Shown one piece after another: positions 32,039 to 44,694 of a stretch of DNA of 64,000 nucleotides. A model generated the notes under the pieces. The model saw only the letters and a program-made list of their open reading frames with translations, did not search any database and was not told the DNA's origin. The stretch is taken from assembly GCF_029784155.1 (NCBI RefSeq), contig NC_073693.1, forward strand, positions 226,749,094 to 226,813,093, given 5' to 3'. Source of the stretch: Uranotaenia lowii. Taxonomy: Eukaryota; Arthropoda; Insecta; Diptera; Culicidae. The translations under genes were made by a program, and so were the position numbers. Positions within the stretch are counted from its first letter, which is position 1. Every line of letters starts with the position of its first letter.

Positions 32039-33416
32039 AATAGAGATAACTGTATAAAACCACTAAAACCTGTGTTTTCAACAAGTTTTAATCCTAAAAT
32101 TCTTGAAAATTCTGTATAAAATTGACATACCTACAACATGCCATAAAATTGTCATGTAGGAGAAAATATTAACACATTACAAGGTTCTATTTCTGTAAAA
32201 TATATGCATTACGATTTGCTTAACAGGAACAGTGTTGTTTTTCAGAATCGGTTGAAAATATCCTAAGTTATTACAATTTTCCGAATAGGATTCAAATTTT
32301 CATGGCAAGCTCGGCGATATGAAATTTTTAAGAGAAATATATTTACAGATATGAAAGAAAGGTTGATAGACAGGCTTAGTGCACCAAACATAAAATAATT
32401 GGCAATACGAAAAAAATCAATATAAATAGGAATTCTGTTTCTCAAGGGGTGACTATGAGGCTCTTCCATATCACAGATTTTTGGTTGAACCCATAATATT
32501 TCTAAATCAACGTCGATAACGACGGATAAACTAGCGTTTATATAAAGTTGATCTGGCTCTTAAAGGATTTCTCAACTGCATATCGCTAAAATAACTCAGC
32601 AGCTGGTAGATTTGGCTTTATTTTATAGTCTACATTGTACAATCTCATAGTTAGTTCTCAAATATCACCGATGCTTGATTAGACCACACTAGACCTCGAA
32701 TTTTACATGAAAAAGCAAGAAACTGTCTGACTAAAATGAAAAAAAAGCAGAAGTTATTTCTTATGGAAGAAGTCGACCTGCACAAAGCGGAAATATGATT
32801 TTTTTTCAGTTGATTTTCTTATCAAAAACAATATTTTATGTTTTCAGATTCATAGAGAGAGGGTACCCCCGAGGATCCGGAAGGTGGAATAAAAAACCAA
32901 GGATTAATAAGAAAATATCACTTAAGAAGTGTTCTTAAACTTTTGAAATTTTCATCACAATCATATATTAACAGGAGCTTTTATTCTCTTTCAGCGCGCC
33001 GGCTGTTCAACTTCCACCAGAAAAAAACTGCATTTTGTTTCAGGCTAAGGCGGCGGCTCACCCAGCAGCAGCAAAAAAAATCAAACAGTACAGTGTTTAC
33101 AATGAGAAATCATGCCACGATCTAATATATAATTTCAATTTAAATATAGAAATGTGTTTCATTAAAAACAGAAAGGAAAACACCATTTTATTGTCAATTT
33201 CATGAATTTTTATACTACTGAGAGAATCTGATATGAAAGATAACAATTCCGCACTCACTAACACCATCACATTGTTTATATAAACTATCATGTGCTAAAA
33301 GTTGAAAAGGGACTATATGAAAAAAGGACCAACATCAGAGTTCAGTTACTTTAAATTATTTCTACCAAAAAATCAACTTTCATACGCACCGTTGCCGTCT
33401 TTAACAAACTGCGCAG
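32039..33416. other. No gene recognised
   Basis: AT-rich. A small GC-richer patch at 32990-33080 (GCGCGCCGGCTG; CGGCGGCTCACCCAGCAGCAGC) has no supported frame. Confidence 0.5.
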
Positions 33417-33920
33417 ATTGCACCTATTTAGACCCCCGTGCAAATAATTTGCGCGCAGTAAAATCTGCTCACAGACCTATACATAGACAATGACACATAT
33501 CGATATTCTTTACATCTTTGGATAAATTGTATTAAAAACAATTGCGACTGGTGTGTCAGTAAAAATTGTCAGTGAATCCATAATTTTTTGGCTAATTTCA
33601 GTAATTCGAAAAACGCCCGAAATGCATGATTTATTTGTTCCACTTACATTCTTGTACCCGAATGTACAGAATGCATTCTGTTTTCTATTCGTTTCTTTTC
33701 ATTTGTTGATCGGTAAATTTTCGTTATTTAACTCCTTGGTTCGCATTTCATAATAATTTTCGCCAAAACAATAACGATCATGCCGTTTGGAAATGTGATT
33801 CGAAAATCAGAAGCGAGCAACGGCTGATTTTAAAAACTGACACTGGTTGTCTATGTATGAGTCAGTGCGGAAATATTTCTGCGTGGAAATTATTTGGCCA
33901 GGAGTCTAAATAGGTGCAAT
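33417..33920. mobile_element. Palindromic MITE with about 80-bp inverted ends
   Basis: The left end ATTGCACCTATTTAGACCCC and the right end whose complement begins ATTGCACCTATTTAGACTCC are inverted copies. Homology continues inward for about 80 bp to CATAGACAATG / GGTTGTCTATG, with several mismatches. It has no coding capacity and an AT-rich centre. Confidence 0.7.
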
Positions 33921-36343
33921 TTCCGAAATGTCTGTTCAAATTAATTTTATAAATATTTTGAATCTACGAAGTACCACATTCACGAGGAGCAGCATTTAAA
34001 GTTGAATCAGCCATACGAATGATCAACTAAAATTTCCTGTTGGCTGCTAAGCATCGATGCGATCGCTAAATCAGTTTTTAGTTGGAAAGTATCATCTGAT
34101 GGTTGGCTTGATCGAATTTTCGGGTCAGAACCAAGCAACCATATTTATGTTACAGTAGACGCGTAATTTAACTGAAATATCTATATATTTTCTCCGTGCT
34201 TCTTCAAATATTATTATTATTCAACAATATTTTGCACACTTACATCTTTACTATCTGCGAACGAAACGAACGCAATTTACAATTTTTATATGATTTGAAA
34301 ACGGGAGTTTTTGGGAAAACAATTCAAAAACATCATATTTTGACCTATTGTGGCACGATGGTAAATACGCCTTAGTTTAACGATTCTACTATGAAATATG
34401 ATGAAGTTTCCATCAACACTTACAAAGCTTTACAAAAGTCAGCATAATAACCAATAAGAGTCGAACCTGGATAAAAGAAAACTGGTTAGACGAAAAATAG
34501 CCCAAAACCTCTAATAGTGAGAATGTATAGGTTAAAGGCCAGAGTCATTTTCCAGGAAAGATAAGGAAAATAAAGAAATGGAAAGAACCAAACTGATAAT
34601 ATGGTACCAACAAAATGTAATGAATTGTACATAATGTACTTACCAAAATATTTATACAATTCTATTTCAACTACTGGCTAAGTGAAAACCCTCGTTAAGC
34701 GAGAATAAAAATCAGTCTCTTGAACTCTCGCTTATTCAAGTTCGAATACACCCTCCATATTTGTTGGAATTCACAAATGAAATTTTTCAATAAATTCCTA
34801 TCCATTTGAGATTGAAAATGAGGAATTCGAAAATTACAGTAAAATATTATAACCACTGATAAATTATAACTCTCATTTCTTTGCTCGTGTCTGACTGAGC
34901 CAGATAACAAAAAAAATGAACTAACATCTCTCTTTTATCGTTCCTAGCGCCAATTCTGTATTGGATTGGAAAACTCAGCTCAGAGATCTTGTAATGCTAT
35001 TATCCAATGGAACATAAGTTTCTAATTGCTTGTAAAATCTTCATCCATTTATATACTCGAGTCTAGATTTTTCCTTATTTTCATTCTAATCGAATAACGA
35101 TTCAGTCCTAAATGGTGGTAGGTCATACGCAATACATTCGTTCTCACACATTTACCTACGATTTTCCCTTGTAGGTACCAACGTAGACTTCGAACTGGAG
35201 CCGTCTCTTACTCCACATTGTGATTTATCACCCTTTTCCGTTCATTTATCACCCGGTCGTCCTGCCGTTGCGCGTCGGTTGGTGGAAATGTGTCGAAAAT
35301 CCGTCGAATCATCGTCGCCAGCCGGAACAACATGCGACCGGGTTATTTTTTGGGAAATGCGCGCGGGCAAAGAGTTTGACTCACACTGCTTCCACGGCGT
35401 CGGTCCTCGACTAGGACGACTTCGACGTCTGGCCAGATTTCGCTTGGTTCCCAACAACGGTGATGGCGAGGCAAAAGAACATCGGATCGGGACAACACAG
35501 CAATTTTCCACCATTTCGTACATCCGGCTGCCAAGGTTTTACACATCTCTACATCACATTCAGTTTGCCATAATTCTCGAGCGGAATTTAAAATGTGTGT
35601 GCCGTCGGCGATGACGTTAGGTTGGAATCGAATTACGATGACATATACGCGAACTTTTGCTAATTCTTTCTTCAATTAATGTTTATGAAACGAGATTTGC
35701 TGTACGAAACTACAGCGGAAAGATCTTAATTCAAAGATTCTTCCAATTGCACCAGACGGTATCCTTTAACGAATTTATGATCAACGACTGATTTAAAATT
35801 TTAAATTGTAAATATCAGTAGCGCATCTTAAATTATTTAATATGATTGAAGCTGTATCTTATATTATATTCGATAACGTTCCTTTTTCAAATTAGCACAA
35901 TTTTCAACCCACAGCATAATTGCGCTAAGTATTCGTCCAAATATATGCCAACTTTGAAGCAAATAAAAAAAAATCAATGAAAAATTACTTGGAATAAATA
36001 TGAACGTTTGTTGCAAAACTTTTGAGCATTTTTAAGGACTTTGAAATCAAAATGTTAGAAATATTATCAAATCTTCAAACCAACATACAGTTTTTTAATA
36101 TTTCAGATTGGTAATTTTGTTCTGAACCACTGCGGAAATTGACTTTCGAGTTTTATATAATTTATCAATACCTTTTAGGTCACCAAGCATCAGTGGTGAT
36201 TTGGATTATTCCTGAATTAGCGCAACGAGTTTCAATTTTGTATTGAATTTTGTATGAAGAAAAAAATATTGGAAGCTTGAAATAACGTTACTGTCCTTGC
36301 CAACTCTTGAGCCTCAATTTTTGAAAAACATTATTGATTTTAT
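33921..36343. other. No gene recognised; GC-richer block at 35160-35640
   Basis: Mostly AT-rich. At 35160-35640 GC rises and overlapping ORFs of about 110 codons occur on both strands, none resembling a family I know. TTTTCTCCGTGC at 34190 resembles the ends discussed for 29535-32038. The GC block is a candidate host exon or regulatory segment. Confidence 0.5.
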
Positions 36344-36395
36344 ATTATTTATTTAGCAGTCTCACGACATAACTTGATAAACATTAAACCTCAAC
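36344..36395 (-). repeat. Short 3'-end fragment of an RTE-like LINE
   Basis: On the minus strand it reads ATCAAGTTATGTCGTGAGAC and then TAAATAAATAAT. This matches the 3' end of the RTE-like element at 42310-44310 (GTTATGTCGTGAGAC then TAAATAAAAAAATAAT). It looks like a severely 5'-truncated insertion of the same family. Confidence 0.6.
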
Positions 36396-37570
36396 GAAAC
36401 TTCACACAGTATTATATAATCTTGAATTTTTGCATGTTTTAACCTACAAATAATAGGAAAATAAATTTCTACTAAATTTTCATGATTTCATGACATGAAG
36501 GTAGGGGAGAGGCGGGCTAAATGCACATAATGAGGAAAGTACTTATTTTCTCCCATATTCCCAGTCTTAAAACTATATGCTCATGAACGGACATCTGTTT
36601 TGAATAAGTAAGAGCATTTTTTCTGTTCTCTTACAATTTTTGTGAAAATAATTTTATAATAAATGTAGTCAAAACAGCCGATTCCCGAAAACTCCGGGCT
36701 AAACGCGAATTTTATGATATTAGCTATATTTCATTAACGCTTCCAATATTTTGATATTATTTAATTGAAAATGGTAGAAACGGATGTTAAGCATACGTCA
36801 AGGCTGAAATTTTAGTGAAATTTTTTACATCACTAGTTCTTTTGCATGAAACATAGTTAGGTATGCCATATGGCCATATTTCAGGGTAATATTTTTTCCA
36901 TATTGTATTTTTATCGGATCAGTAGGAAGTTCTTCTTTTTTCGCTGTAAGATTGTGATATAGGCGTAGATTTCATGTTTCAATGATAAAAAGTTAAAAAA
37001 AAATAAGACTTATCTGTTGTTTTTTGATACAGCCATTTAACCTGCTTTATATGGGCATTCAAAACCTGTCTCTTATTTCAATATCCGTAAATTTACAACT
37101 TTGCCAAAAGCTCCAATTTGTTGAATTTCCGATTTCCAGATGAATAGGAAAGAAAAACCATTAACATTTTTGTTTACAGATTCTGTACGCACGATAATTA
37201 AAGTTCAATATATTTTAACAAAACTGACAAAAATCTTGTTTGAATTTTTAATTCTTTTTTTTACTTTATATCGTTAATCCTGAAGGGATGTTTAGACAAA
37301 CGCGTTTTCGTAGAGCTCTAGACTTATACAGTTATTCCACCCAAATAAAAAACCTGCATCGGAAAGTTTGAACCGTGTAAATCTGGTAAATCTGTTATAA
37401 GTGAATATTCAAGCCCTGCCAAATAAAGTTAAGCGCGACTGTGGACACAAAAGGACAAATAGTTAAGTTTTTGTGATCACCCAGAAAATAATTTTCTGTA
37501 AGCAGAGTTTAATGAAAGCTCCCTTCAGAAGTTTGTACTTCAAAACACCACCTTTCGAACATCCAAAAAA
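36396..37570. other. No gene recognised; solitary GGGGAGAG-type end at about 36505
   Basis: TAGGGGAGAGGCGGGCTAAATG near 36503 resembles the ends of the element at 4560-6675, but I find no matching inverted end nearby. The last 250 bases may be 5' UTR of the LINE that follows. Confidence 0.45.
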
Positions 37571-37990
37571 ATGTCGAAGTCAACTCGCTCAACAACGCCG
37601 TCATCTCTGCTTGTTGACTTGGAGTCGCAAGCAAAAAAGCGCTCCAGAGAAGACATCAACTTGACTGGTACCGAAACTATTGGAAGTTTCGACGAATTGA
37701 GGAGAAAAATCGAGGCTAAGTTAACTGATTCTCATTCGCGCCTCGAAGAAAAAATTGACAACTGCCATACCGAACTTGCTAAAAGAATAGACACCATCGA
37801 ACAGGAGGTTTCTTCCTTCCGAAAACAGTGTTTTGCCCAAATTAACTCGCTAAACTCTGAGGTAAATATTTTGCATGAGGAATGTTTTACAACTGCTGAA
37901 GCTGTAGAGCGTTTGGGAAGAAGCCGCGAAATTATAATATCTGGAATTTTTAGATATGATGAATCTTCAGCCATATCGTCAATCGGCTGT
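37571..37990 (+). pseudogene. Jockey-type LINE ORF1 fragment (coiled coil)
   Basis: It opens with MSKSTRSTTPSSLLVDLESQ, a basic KKRSRED motif and then a long heptad-like helix (IEAKLTDSHSRLEEKID... to about residue 110). It then enters a segment IIISGIFRYDESS like the start of the RNA-binding domain in LINE ORF1 proteins. At about 37990 it runs into sequence of a different origin (inverted transposase), and the frame stops at 38032. The rest of ORF1 and the start of ORF2 are missing. The reverse transcriptase pieces of probably the same element reappear at 38579 on the same strand. Confidence 0.6.
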
Positions 37991-38001
37991 ATGCGCACCG
38001 T

Positions 38002-38440
38002 TCACCGAGGCTTCTGTTTGATGTCGGAATAGGAGCGTTGTATGGCCTTCATGTCAACTTTCTGAATACATCTCTCGATTCTACCAATTAATTGTTTGCA
38101 GTTCTTGGCTCTCCAATTATTTTTGTACACCAATGAGCTCAAAGTTCCGAAAAAATCTTCGATTGGGCGACACTGAGGCAGATTTGTCGGGTTGTGGTTG
38201 TGGTCGAAAGAGGGAAGTAACTTTCGTCGTTCAAAACAAAACATTTTCCGGAATATTTTTTATCATCCAGCGGCATTGGTATTTAAGAGTCGAAATCTGA
38301 TCCTCAGTGTATTGTATGGAAGCCACCACATTTTCACTTTTAAAATGTTGTACTATAAACTTGCTGCTGAGAACTGTATAACGCGCTCGCGAAACGCATC
38401 TTGTTTCGGCGGCATTTGAAGCAAAACTGGACAAACATAC
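38002..38440 (-). pseudogene. Tc1/mariner-like transposase fragment of another lineage
   Basis: On the minus strand one frame shows NDESYFPL, like the first catalytic Asp motif of mariner-type transposases. After a deletion and a frame change another frame shows NPTNLPQCRPIEDFFGTLSS and then NNWRAKNCKQLIGRIERCI, the region around the third catalytic residue and the C-terminus. The segment carrying the second Asp is absent. It lies inside the Jockey-type remnant, so it either inserted there or was joined by deletion. Confidence 0.6.
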
Positions 38441-38578
38441 ACAAAACTAAAAATACTGGCGAACAGATGAGAAGAAGTAGTTTATGTTTGAGTATTGGGG
38501 CCTCGAAAAAATTCAAAATTTTAGTTGCCACTCGTTATTAACATTCAAGGAACCCACTCCTGCGTGTTCGAAATGCCG

Positions 38579-39180
38579 TCTGGGGTTCCGTAGGGTAGTC
38601 ATCTTGGGCCGCATATCTTCGTGCATTTTATTAACGACCTGGCAACATTCCTGCAGTCGCCGAAACTACTGTTCGCGGATGATCTGAAAATCTACCGGAT
38701 CGATGACTGAACTGAATACTGAACTGTGCTGCGCTTCAGGAGGACACTGACCGTTTACTAGCATGGTGCGATATACACGGTATGGAAGTGAACGCCGCAA
38801 AATTCAAGTGCAAAAGCTATTTAAGGACCAGAGCCTCGGTTGTCTACGGCTACGTCTTAGGTGGCACCTCTCTTGAAAGAGTAACCTTCATTAAAGACCT
38901 CGAAGTAACGTTTGGCCAAAAGCTTTCATTCGTACAACACACTGCGACCACAACCTAAGCCTTCGCTTTGCTCGGCTTCATGCGTCGAAATACAATCAAC
39001 TTTGAACACCCTTGTGCTCTGAAAACAGTGTTCTGCGCATTGGTACACAGTGCTCTGGAATATGCGATACCAGTCTGGGCACCCTATCATTCTGTCCATA
39101 GCAAACGAATCAAAAGGTTCCAAAAAAAACCCCTGTTACGAGTTGCACATTATTTACCATTCGCCAGCCATTTTTGTTAA
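38579..39180 (+). pseudogene. Jockey-type LINE reverse transcriptase fragment
   Basis: The translation shows SGVP-stop-GSHLGPHIFVHFINDL, with TAG where Gln is expected, then LLFADDLKIYR (FADD at 38672-38683), stops, then GYVLGGTSLERVTFIKDLEV and LLGFMRRNT, and ALEYAIPVWAPYHS near 39060. These are the RT palm and thumb motifs of Jockey-clade LINEs. Frameshifts and stops make it non-functional. Together with 37571-37990 it forms one collapsed element on the plus strand. Confidence 0.75.
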
Positions 39181-39839
39181 CATAAGAAGAAGCTATGTAT
39201 TCCATAAAAAAGTTATGATCTTTTTCAAATTTTTTTCAGCATTCATTGAAAAATTGCAGATTTTGAATGCTAGCTTTTTCAATGACCGCATGGAATGTAT
39301 CCGTTTCCGTTTTTCTGTTTCTTCTTTTTTTTTCATCCTACGGTTAACCAGCTTTCCAATAAGCAGTCAAAGTCGGTAAAATTTAAAAAATATAATTTAA
39401 AAAATGTGTATAACATCCAATGTCTTTTTTGGAGTACAACTGAGGTTAGTTGCTCGTGTATACATAAAATGAACTGCAAGAATCGAGAAATGTTCAAAAT
39501 AAAAAGCTGTATTTTTTTTTTTTTGAACTTTAAGTGCTTCCCTGATGATTTATGAAAGAAAAAGTTCATATTCTCATACCAATTTCTATACAAAATTTAA
39601 ACTTGTTGCTTTTTTTTTTAAATATTTTGTAGCGGCCCACCACACTCCCCCATACCAAAAAGCTCTATTGAGCCCCTTGGTAATGGACGCTACTGTTCTC
39701 AGCACGTCTGGCAACAAAACAAATAAAATAACTAATATGCGACGCAGGCAAAACATTACTCATGCTGAGAACTCAAAGTTTATAATCTTATGCGGGAAAT
39801 GCGGCGATACATTAAACTAATTTACACTATGAATCTCAA
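39181..39839. other. No gene recognised
   Basis: AT-rich. It may include the 3' UTR of the Jockey remnant on the left and the far 3' UTR of the CR1/L2-like LINE on the right. Confidence 0.45.
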
Positions 39840-40199
39840 TGGAAAAAGATTTCCTTTTAAGAGATTCATGTTTAAGATAACAAAAAATTAAAGTTTATGT
39901 AAGAAGTAATACTAAAATCAATAGAATAAGTTATGACTAAAAACTAACAAAAATTAACGCTACAATGCTACAAAAATACTCAAGGCTTACTTTGTTCGAC
40001 TTTTTTTCGGACTTAATTTATCTTTGAACATTTGAAGCTATTTGACTTTGAAAATGGATCGAGAATTGATTTCTTATAACTCATTGGGCAAGGCATTATA
40101 TTTTGTTGGTCCAATAAACGAAATCCTTTTCTGTCCTAAGGAAGTTAAGGATCGACAGCGTTGAATAAGATTTAAGTATCTAGTGTTATGTGTTCTTGT
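39840..40199 (-). other. Probable 3' UTR of the CR1/L2-like LINE
   Basis: Downstream (minus strand) of the RT pseudogene, AT-rich, without a frame. The exact 3' end and tail repeat are not obvious. Confidence 0.4.
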
Positions 40200-41952
40200 T
40201 CATGTTGTGAAACGAAGGTTTTGAATGGTAGTTGATGAATGCAGGTTATCAAATACATACAATACAGTTTGGAAATCACAAAGATCGGATAAAGGTAAGA
40301 TATTATGAAATCTGGATGAATATATAAGTCTAGTTTGATGCAGCAAAGGAAGATTGTAAATATTTTTTAAGCATCTATTTTGCAGAGTTTGAAGTTTATG
40401 TAAATATGATTGAGATGCTCGTCCCCAGACTGTTATGAGATAATGAAATAGAGAGTGAATAATTGCATAATAGAATTTTAACAGAACATGTTGTGGTACA
40501 AAGTTCTTCAATCTCCAGAGTACACCACAGAGGGGAGAAACTCTTTTTTCTAAATGTTGTATATGACAACTCCAAGAAAGGGTACTATCTAAATGAATAC
40601 CTAAGTATTTGAAAGTTTTCACTTCTTCTATAGCAAACTGATTCATATATGGATCCCTATGTTGAGAAATTTTTTTCCTGGACGAGTGAAATAACATATA
40701 TTTAATTTTTCCGTAGTTTAAAGAGAGCAAATTGCTATTGAAAAATTTAGATAGCAATTTCAAATCATGTTCCAGGTTTTCGATTATAACATTTGGGGAT
40801 TTTCCTGGGTAAAATAAAGCAGAATCATCTGCAAAAAGTCGTGCTGTACCAAGAAGGGGAAGATTACAAATATCGTTAATGTACACAAGAAAGAGTAAAG
40901 GACCAATGTTACTGCCCTGTGGAACCCTTATACTAATATTTCTCAATCCGCTGGCTATTCCTTCAACCACAACAAATTGTTTTCTGTTGTTCAAGTAACT
41001 TCGAATTAGCAAATGAACGCTTTGCCCCTTATTCCGTATTTGTTCAATTTGTCTAGTAAGATTTCATGATTCAAAGTGTCGAAAGCTTTTTTCAGGTCAA
41101 GAAATAAGGCTCCGACAATATTTTTAGAATCAATTTCTGTTATTCTTGAGTCAACTAGTTCAGAAATAGCTATAAGAGTGCTTGATCCTTCTCTAAACCC
41201 GTATTGCATTTTGTATAAAATATTGTTACTACTGAGGAAACTCATGATTCTGTTTACTAATAATTTCTCGAACACTTTGCTGATGACGCTCAGCAAAGAA
41301 ATTGGACGATAATTGTTGATATCTTCTGGATCACCTAATTTAAAAATTGGAATTACTTTTGCCACTTTGAGGCAATCTGGAAAACATCCTGTTTCAATTA
41401 TTGAGTTGAAAAACTTTGCAAGAATATGAGAAAATAAGAGGTTGTTCTTTTTTATAACACTTATTGGGAAGCAATCCGGTCCACAACTTTTTTTTTGTTT
41501 TTGAGGTTCAGTATAATCAGATTAACTTCATTTTCATCTTTTGGTTGGAGAAAAATTGAATTCCCTATCTCGTTTATATTAGACAAAACGTCAAACTCAG
41601 GTTCATTAGGTATTTCCTTGGCAAGGTCGGATCCAATTGAAGAGAAAAAACTGTTGAACTTATCACCTTAGCCTTTTTTGTTAGTTCTAAGGTTTGAACC
41701 TTCGGTTAGTTTAATAGTAGGCGATTTGTTGGATCTACCCAATAGTTGATTTATATTTTTCCAAAGTTTCGAGTGCGTTGTATTATTGAGTAATTTTTCA
41801 TAGTATAGTCGTTTACATGTTCTCTTTTTAAGATAAAGTTTTTTGTTGATATGTTGAAGCATTTCTTTGAGGTGAGTATCACTGGGATGTTTTTTTACAC
41901 GTTTCAAATAGTTGTTTTTCATGTTTATCAAAATCCGTAAGTCATATGACAT
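40200..41952 (-). pseudogene. CR1/L2-like LINE ORF2 fragment (RT)
   Basis: The segments on the minus strand are: 41952-41668, a linker before RT (LWKNINQLLGRSNKSPTIKL); 41666-41366, with a frameshift near the poly-A run at about 41490; 41365-41006 ([35 protein letters not shown]); and 41012-40200 (VPQGSNIGPLLFLVYINDI, FADDSALFYPG, KYLGIHLDSTLSWS). A frameshift near 41015 separates the last two. The endonuclease is missing, so the copy is 5'-truncated near 41960-42000. Motifs and order resemble the intact LINE at 53282-56290, but the sequence is clearly a different family. Confidence 0.85.
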
Positions 41953-42309
41953 CCTTTCATGTTAATTTTTTAGATATCGTTTTGGTACACCGTTCGAGTA
42001 AGTGTAGTGCTTATTCGGGACTATTTAAATGCATCGTTTCCAAAATTTTTATTGTTTTTTTTTTGGTAGTAAAGACAACAATAAAAAGTTATGAAAGATG
42101 TAAAAATTTATAAATATGAAATTTCCATACAATTTGCACACATTTTGCGATCAGATATGCACATTGATCAAGAACTCAGTTGATGAATGTTTTGTAAGTC
42201 AGTCGTCCCAAAGAAGGAATCGTTCCTATGTAGGGATCGCAGCGAAATGTTTTGCGCCTGCATTACAGCTTGGTAAAGTGAATATTTATAGAAGGTCATT
42301 TTATTATTT
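41953..42309. other. No gene recognised
   Basis: Spacer between the truncated CR1/L2-like LINE and the 3' end of the RTE-like LINE. AT-rich. Confidence 0.5.
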
Positions 42310-44310
42310 TTTTATTTACATAGTATTCCGTCTCACGACATAACTTGACGAACATAATTCCTAAAATTCACTTGGTCCATGGCAACCGTTCTCCAATTTC
42401 TCGGAAACCCCACGTTCGCCAGATCACGCTCCACTTGGTCTCACCTCCTCGCTCGTTGCGCCCCCGCTCGTCTTGTTCCTACCGGATTCGTAGCGAACAC
42501 CTGTTTTGCAGGACAGTCGTCCGGCATTCTCACAACATGTCCCGCCCAGCGTATCCGGCCAGCTTTCACCACCTTCTGGATACTGGGTTCGCCGTAGAGT
42601 CGCGCGAGCTCGTGGTTCATCCTTCGCCTCCACACTCCGTTCTCCTGTACGCCGCCAAAGATGGTTCTTAACACTCGTCGCTCGAATACTCCGAGTGTAC
42701 GCAGGTCCTCCTCGAGCAATATCCAAGTCTCGTGCCCGTAGAGAACAACCGGTCTAATGAGCGTCATATACAGGCTACACTTCGTGCGAGGGCTAAGTCT
42801 TCTCGACCGCAGTTGCTTGTGGAGTACATAGTAGGCACGACTTTCGCTGATAACTCGCCGCCGTATCTCACGGCTGGTGTCATTGTCTGCGGTCACCAGT
42901 GAGCCGAGATAGACAAAGTCTTCGACTATCTCCAGCTCGTCGCCGTCGATCGTGACCTTGTTATTACTGGACAAGCGGGTTCGGTCGGTCTCGGATCCGC
43001 AGTCCAGCATGTACTTCGTCTTGGACGTATTAATCATCAACCCAATCCTTCCTGCTTCGCGTTTCAGTTTGCGGTAGATCTCCTCCACCGCCGCAGATGT
43101 TCTGCCGACTATATCAATGTCATCGGCAAAGCAGATAAGTTGACTGGATCTGTTGGAAATCGTGCTCGCATTTCGCCCACCGCTCGTCAAATAACACCTT
43201 CTAGCGCCACGTTGAACATCATGCAGGATAGACCATCACCTGCGCGATTCGAATGAACACGACAATTCACCCGAAATCCGCACACAGCACTGCGTTCCAT
43301 CCATCGTCGCCTTGATCAGTCTGATCAGCTTCCCGGAAAAGCCGTTCTCGTCCATAATTTTCCATAGCTCGTTACGGTCGTTCGTGTCGTATGCGGCTTT
43401 GAAGTCGATGAATAGATGGTGCGTAGGGACTTGGTGTTCACGGCATTTTTGGAGGATTTGCCGTAGTGTGAATATCTGGTCAGTCGTTGACCGTCCCTCC
43501 ATGAAGCCGGCCTGATGACTTCCCACGAATCTGTTTGCTTGTGGCGTTAGGCGGCGGAGTAGGATTCGGGACAACACTTTGTAGGCGGCGTTGAGGACAG
43601 TGATCGCTCGGTAGTTCTCACAGTCCAATTTGTCGCCCTTCTTGTATATGGGGCATATTACACCCTCCTTCCACTCCTCCGGTAGCTGTTCTATGTCCCA
43701 GATCCGAACTATCAACCGGTGTAGGCAATCGGCCAACTTGTCCGGGCCCATTTTAATGAGTTCAGCTGCGATGCCATCCTTCCCAGCCGACCTGTTTCTA
43801 TTTAGCTGGCGAATGGCTTCCTTAACTTCACTCATCGTTGGGAGTGGCTCCTCTTCGTCGTTGGCTACGCCGGGCGATGTACCTTCTTGATCTCCTGCAT
43901 ATGCGCCGTTCAGGTGTTCATCGAAGTGCTGCTTCCACCTTTTGATCACCTCACGATTTTCCGTCAGGATACCCCCGTCCTTATCTCGGCACATTTCGGC
44001 TTGCGGCACGAAGCCTTTGCGGGATGCATTGAGTTTCTGATAGAACATTCGTGTTTCTCGAGAACGATGCAGCTGCTCCAGCTCCTCCAGGCGGCGCTTT
44101 TTCTCCTGGAAAATTCGGACTCGCTGACTCTTCCGCTGTCGGTGATTTTCCACATTTCGACGGGTGCCTCTTTGCTCTACTGCCGCCCGCGCGGCATTTT
44201 CTTCGTCCATCACCCTCCTACACTCCTCGTCGAACCAGTCGTTCCGTCGAGTTCGCTCCACATAACCGATGACGTTCTCCGCAACGCTGTTGATGGCTGT
44301 CTTGATGGAA
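42310..44310 (-). pseudogene. RTE-like LINE ORF2 fragment (RT to C-terminus)
   Basis: On the minus strand 44261-43236 encodes a basic region before RT, then LPEEWKEGVICPIYKKGDKLD, CENYRAITVLNAAYKVLSRIL, HQAGFMEGRSTTDQIFTLRQ and FIDFKAAYD. After frameshifts around 43240-43190 (GDGLSCMMFNVALEGVI still readable), 43190-42441 gives LICFADDIDIVGRT, YLGSLVTADND and IRWAGHVVRMPDD. A C-terminal piece (DQVERDLANVG, then NWRTVAMDQVNFRNYV) continues to about 42334. The 3' end is TAAATAAAAAAATAATAAAA. The endonuclease is absent. GC content is distinctly above the surroundings, which marks it as foreign to local composition. Confidence 0.85.
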
Positions 44311-44386
44311 GGTCAATCGATCTCGTCTTTGTTATGAAGCGGTACTTTTATGGGAGTGTATAGTTGTACTAAGAAACCTGGTCATA

Positions 44387-44690
44387 AGAGCAAGTTCACT
44401 GATGTTGGGAAAAAGTGGTAGAAATTTTGACATTTTGAAAATTTAACCATGCAAAAATGTTTTCAAGATCTTGGAGCGTTGTATTTTTTTACAACACTGT
44501 TTCTATTTTAGCCGTATGTGATAGAAATATTGCTATTTTTGCATCACAGCATGTGAAAATACAACACGTGTTGTAAAAAAAACTAGAAGGCCACAGATCT
44601 TGAAAATGTTTTTGCATGGCAAAATTTTCAAAATGTGCCGTAAGTGTCGAAATTTCTCCCACTTTTTCCCAACGCCAGTGAACTTGCTCT
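44387..44690. mobile_element. 304-bp palindromic MITE
   Basis: The arms of about 95 bp pair: AGAGCAAGTTCACTGATG at the left with CAGTGAACTTGCTCT at the right, then GTTGGGAAAAAGTGG with CCACTTTTTCCCAAC (one base different), and CAAGATCTTGG with AGATCTTG further in. The centre also contains GTTGTATTTTTTTACAAC and ACAACACGTGTTGT palindromes. It has no coding capacity. Confidence 0.8.
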
Positions 44691-44694
44691 AAGG

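Noticed and set aside
35242..35675. ORFs of about 93-111 codons on both strands in a GC-rich block
   Set aside because: Mutually overlapping, no recognisable domain. Not supported as a gene.
36503..36526. GGGGAGAGGCGGGC end as a second copy of the 4560-6675 element
   Set aside because: Only one end is found and the following sequence does not align with that element. Kept as a note, not as an element.
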